In this document: piece by piece, positions 9,430-17,189 of the stretch
Numbering within the stretch: the first letter of the stretch is position 1
Layout of the letters: each line of letters begins with the position of its first letter
Source of the DNA: Ichthyophonus hoferi
Taxonomy: Eukaryota; Opisthokonta; Ichthyosporea; Ichthyophonida; Ichthyophonidae
DNA length: 17,189 nucleotides
NCBI GenBank assembly: GCA_002751075.1
Contig: NAOQ01000208.1
Location: 73,245 to 90,433, forward strand
Reading direction: 5' to 3'
Translations under genes and position numbers: made by a program
The notes under the pieces: generated by a model
The model's database searches: none
Told to the model about the DNA's origin: nothing
Seen by the model: the letters and a program-made list of their open reading frames with translations, nothing else

Positions 9430-9622
9430 TTCCCTCCTTGCCTTTAATAAGTTTTTTGTAGTGGTATGCATTCGTCAGCTGACTGGATTTATTGTCTGTG
9501 TAGAGATGGGCCCAGGCCCACTTCTTACCTTTCGGCTGGCACCCGGTTTGCAAGAACCTTGTGGTTGGCAGCAGCACATGTAGCCTTGATTAAGACTTCG
9601 ATAACTACCTTTTGCCTGTAAG
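9430..9622 (-). CDS. Coding-like segment on the minus strand, product unknown
   Basis: This 190-base stretch is richer in G+C than its surroundings. Read on the minus strand it starts after an acceptor (ccacacttacag, about 9623-9615) and stays open in all three frames for about 28 codons, up to a good donor AAAG|GTAAGA near 9529. One frame reads VVIEVLIKATCAAANHK, the most protein-like, and closes at a TAA just across that donor. Another frame runs unspliced to about 9365 (with GKKWAWAHLYTDNK). The sense cannot be fixed. It may be an exon of a minus-strand gene, a worn repeat, or chance. I recognise no family. Confidence 0.25.
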
Positions 9623-10602
9623 TGTGGCGAGATTATATTTATTTAGGATGGGTTTTCATGTACGCATTGGTTTCTTTTCTTTATTGAGAATAATACACCC
9701 TACACACCACTACACCTCTTATCATCTAACATAACGTAGTATAATATAGCAAAGTATAGCAAAATACTATAGTATAATATGGCATAAACAGATATAAATG
9801 CACAGAATTGCACTTATATGTAAAACATTGGTACTACAGACGCGAGGTAGGAAGAGGTAGGAGGGTGCGGAGAGGTAATATAAAGAGGTTATGTATGATT
9901 GGTTTATATGATGGTTCTACGTGGGTGCTATATTAAGAAAGAGCCTTATGACTGGTTAGATAGAGATCCATTTATATATATGGTATGTCAGATTGGTGGA
10001 CATATGACAGTATTTTTCAACTCATTAGTATATACAGACGATATATATATAATATAATATTTAGAGATTTACTCTATGAAAAGAATTAGTTCTTATATTT
10101 TATATTTCGCCTCTTTCCCAGAGGCACAATCACTGTGAGTGCGATTTATTTTTTCCTGACCAATGAAGGGGGTCCTAAGTTCAAGATATCCAATCAGGAG
10201 GTAGGGGTTGTTTTATCCTTTGGCAACCATCATATAGTCCTAATGATTTCCCACCAATCAACCTACTCCTTTTGTATATGGGTATCTATATGAAGCCACA
10301 TTGTACACCAATAAGCAACAGTCTTCTATTATTAGCGCAGATGTGCTGTTTATTATTGGCTATTCTGTTCAATTAGTTGCCACGGACGTAAAAGCAGGCA
10401 TGGGCTTGGAATGGGAGAAAGATGGTGTAAATCTATAACCATATTTATATATTTAAACTTGAAGAATAAACTGCGTTTGTGCATGCTATTGGTAGCTATT
10501 TTCAAGAAACGCTTATGTGGATTTTATTCACATAGTTATTATCTTACACAGGCTTTCTTTGTATTGCAGCTTATGACATAGACTCAGCACATATATGTTG
10601 CC
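9623..10602. other. Upstream region of the zinc-transporter gene
   Basis: About 1 kb without a firm coding exon. It contains a short run of TATAG words (9730-9785), a G-rich purine stretch near 9840-9875 and the CCAAT-rich part described separately. A short frame starting MGLEWEKD lies at 10401-10425. Its donor G|GTGTAA leaves phase 1, which would fit an acceptor at ttactaacag (before 10619) and give an alternative first exon of the transporter. Confidence 0.5.
9898..10492 (+). promoter_or_regulatory. Cluster of CCAAT boxes upstream of the zinc transporter
   Basis: CCAAT or its complement ATTGG occurs at 9898, 9992, 10160, 10190, 10254, 10308, 10355 and 10488. From base composition about one or two would be expected in 600 bases. 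Two copies, at 10190 and 10254, have the CCAATCA form preferred by the trimeric factor NF-Y. A cluster just before the first coding exon suggests a TATA-less, CCAAT-driven promoter region. Which strand and start site it serves is inferred. Confidence 0.45.
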
Positions 10603-16946
<6,344 letters not shown>

Positions 16947-17189
16947 GTAGGTCATATAAGTCATATAGGTTATATAGGTCATATCCCCAATGCAATGTCC
17001 ACCATTTATCACACGCTTGTCTGTATATTTGTATATCTAGAATGTTTACTTATGCTTTTGTTATTTTATATTGTGGTATTTTATTTTATGTTATATTGTA
17101 TTGTATTATATTATATTATATTATATTATATTATATTATATTATTATATTATATTATGTTATATTATATTATATTATATTATATTATAT
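16947..17189 (+). other. Start of intron 11 of the zinc-transporter gene (runs off the edge)
   Basis: Donor CTG|GTAGGT follows FLVNL, where ZnT5 continues with IG and the next helices. A short run of TCATATAGG words follows, then unique sequence, then a pentamer satellite to the edge. Confidence 0.9.
17090..17189. repeat. (TTATA)n pentamer array, open at the window edge
   Basis: About 20 units of TTATA/TATAT with a few slips, continuing past the end of the window. Confidence 0.92.

Overview
The window is AT-rich nuclear DNA of an intron-rich eukaryote. Three genes, all on the + strand, can be rebuilt by hand from GT-AG exons whose reading phases agree. None of them is visible as one long open frame, because introns of 33 bp to over 1 kb split them, and most of the larger introns hold microsatellites or degenerate A/T satellites. 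The encoded proteins resemble animal versions closely (human ZnT5 and C5orf63, compared from memory). I therefore lean towards an animal or a close relative, possibly an early-branching one such as a sponge, but I cannot name the organism. I saw no capsid, integrase, reverse transcriptase, LTR pair, CRISPR array, rRNA or tRNA.

Layout. 1-328: edge sequence of unknown content. About 329-4496: a gene for a starch/glycogen-binding protein with tandem CBM20 domains and a short coiled-coil, Cys-containing tail; its 3' four exons are firm and its 5' exons tentative. 4497-6573: intergenic, with a two-armed ATT/AAT satellite around a 10-bp hairpin. 6574-7563: a complete three-exon gene for a 105-residue glutaredoxin-like protein (C5orf63/YDR286C type) with a CxxC site, followed by a well-placed polyadenylation signal. 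7564-9098: simple repeats. 9099-9640: an orphan exon-like segment on + and a coding-like, GC-richer segment on -, neither identified. About 9890-10500: a region rich in CCAAT/ATTGG pentamers, probably the promoter region of the next gene. 10603 to beyond 17189: a ZnT5-type zinc transporter, with 11 exons and 415 residues inside the window. It covers most of the extra N-terminal membrane domain and the first half of the zinc-transporting CDF domain, including the HxxxD zinc site of its second helix.

The three products (a glycan-binding adaptor, a thiol oxidoreductase and a Golgi-type zinc transporter) have no evident joint pathway. This looks like ordinary gene order, not a functional cluster. 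The most unusual points are the undescribed domain architecture of the tandem CBM20 protein, a predicted 33-nt intron and a 26-nt microexon in the transporter gene, the microexon's donor inside a perfect palindrome, and a diverged pair of repeats with RNA polymerase III B-box-like cores on either side of that microexon.
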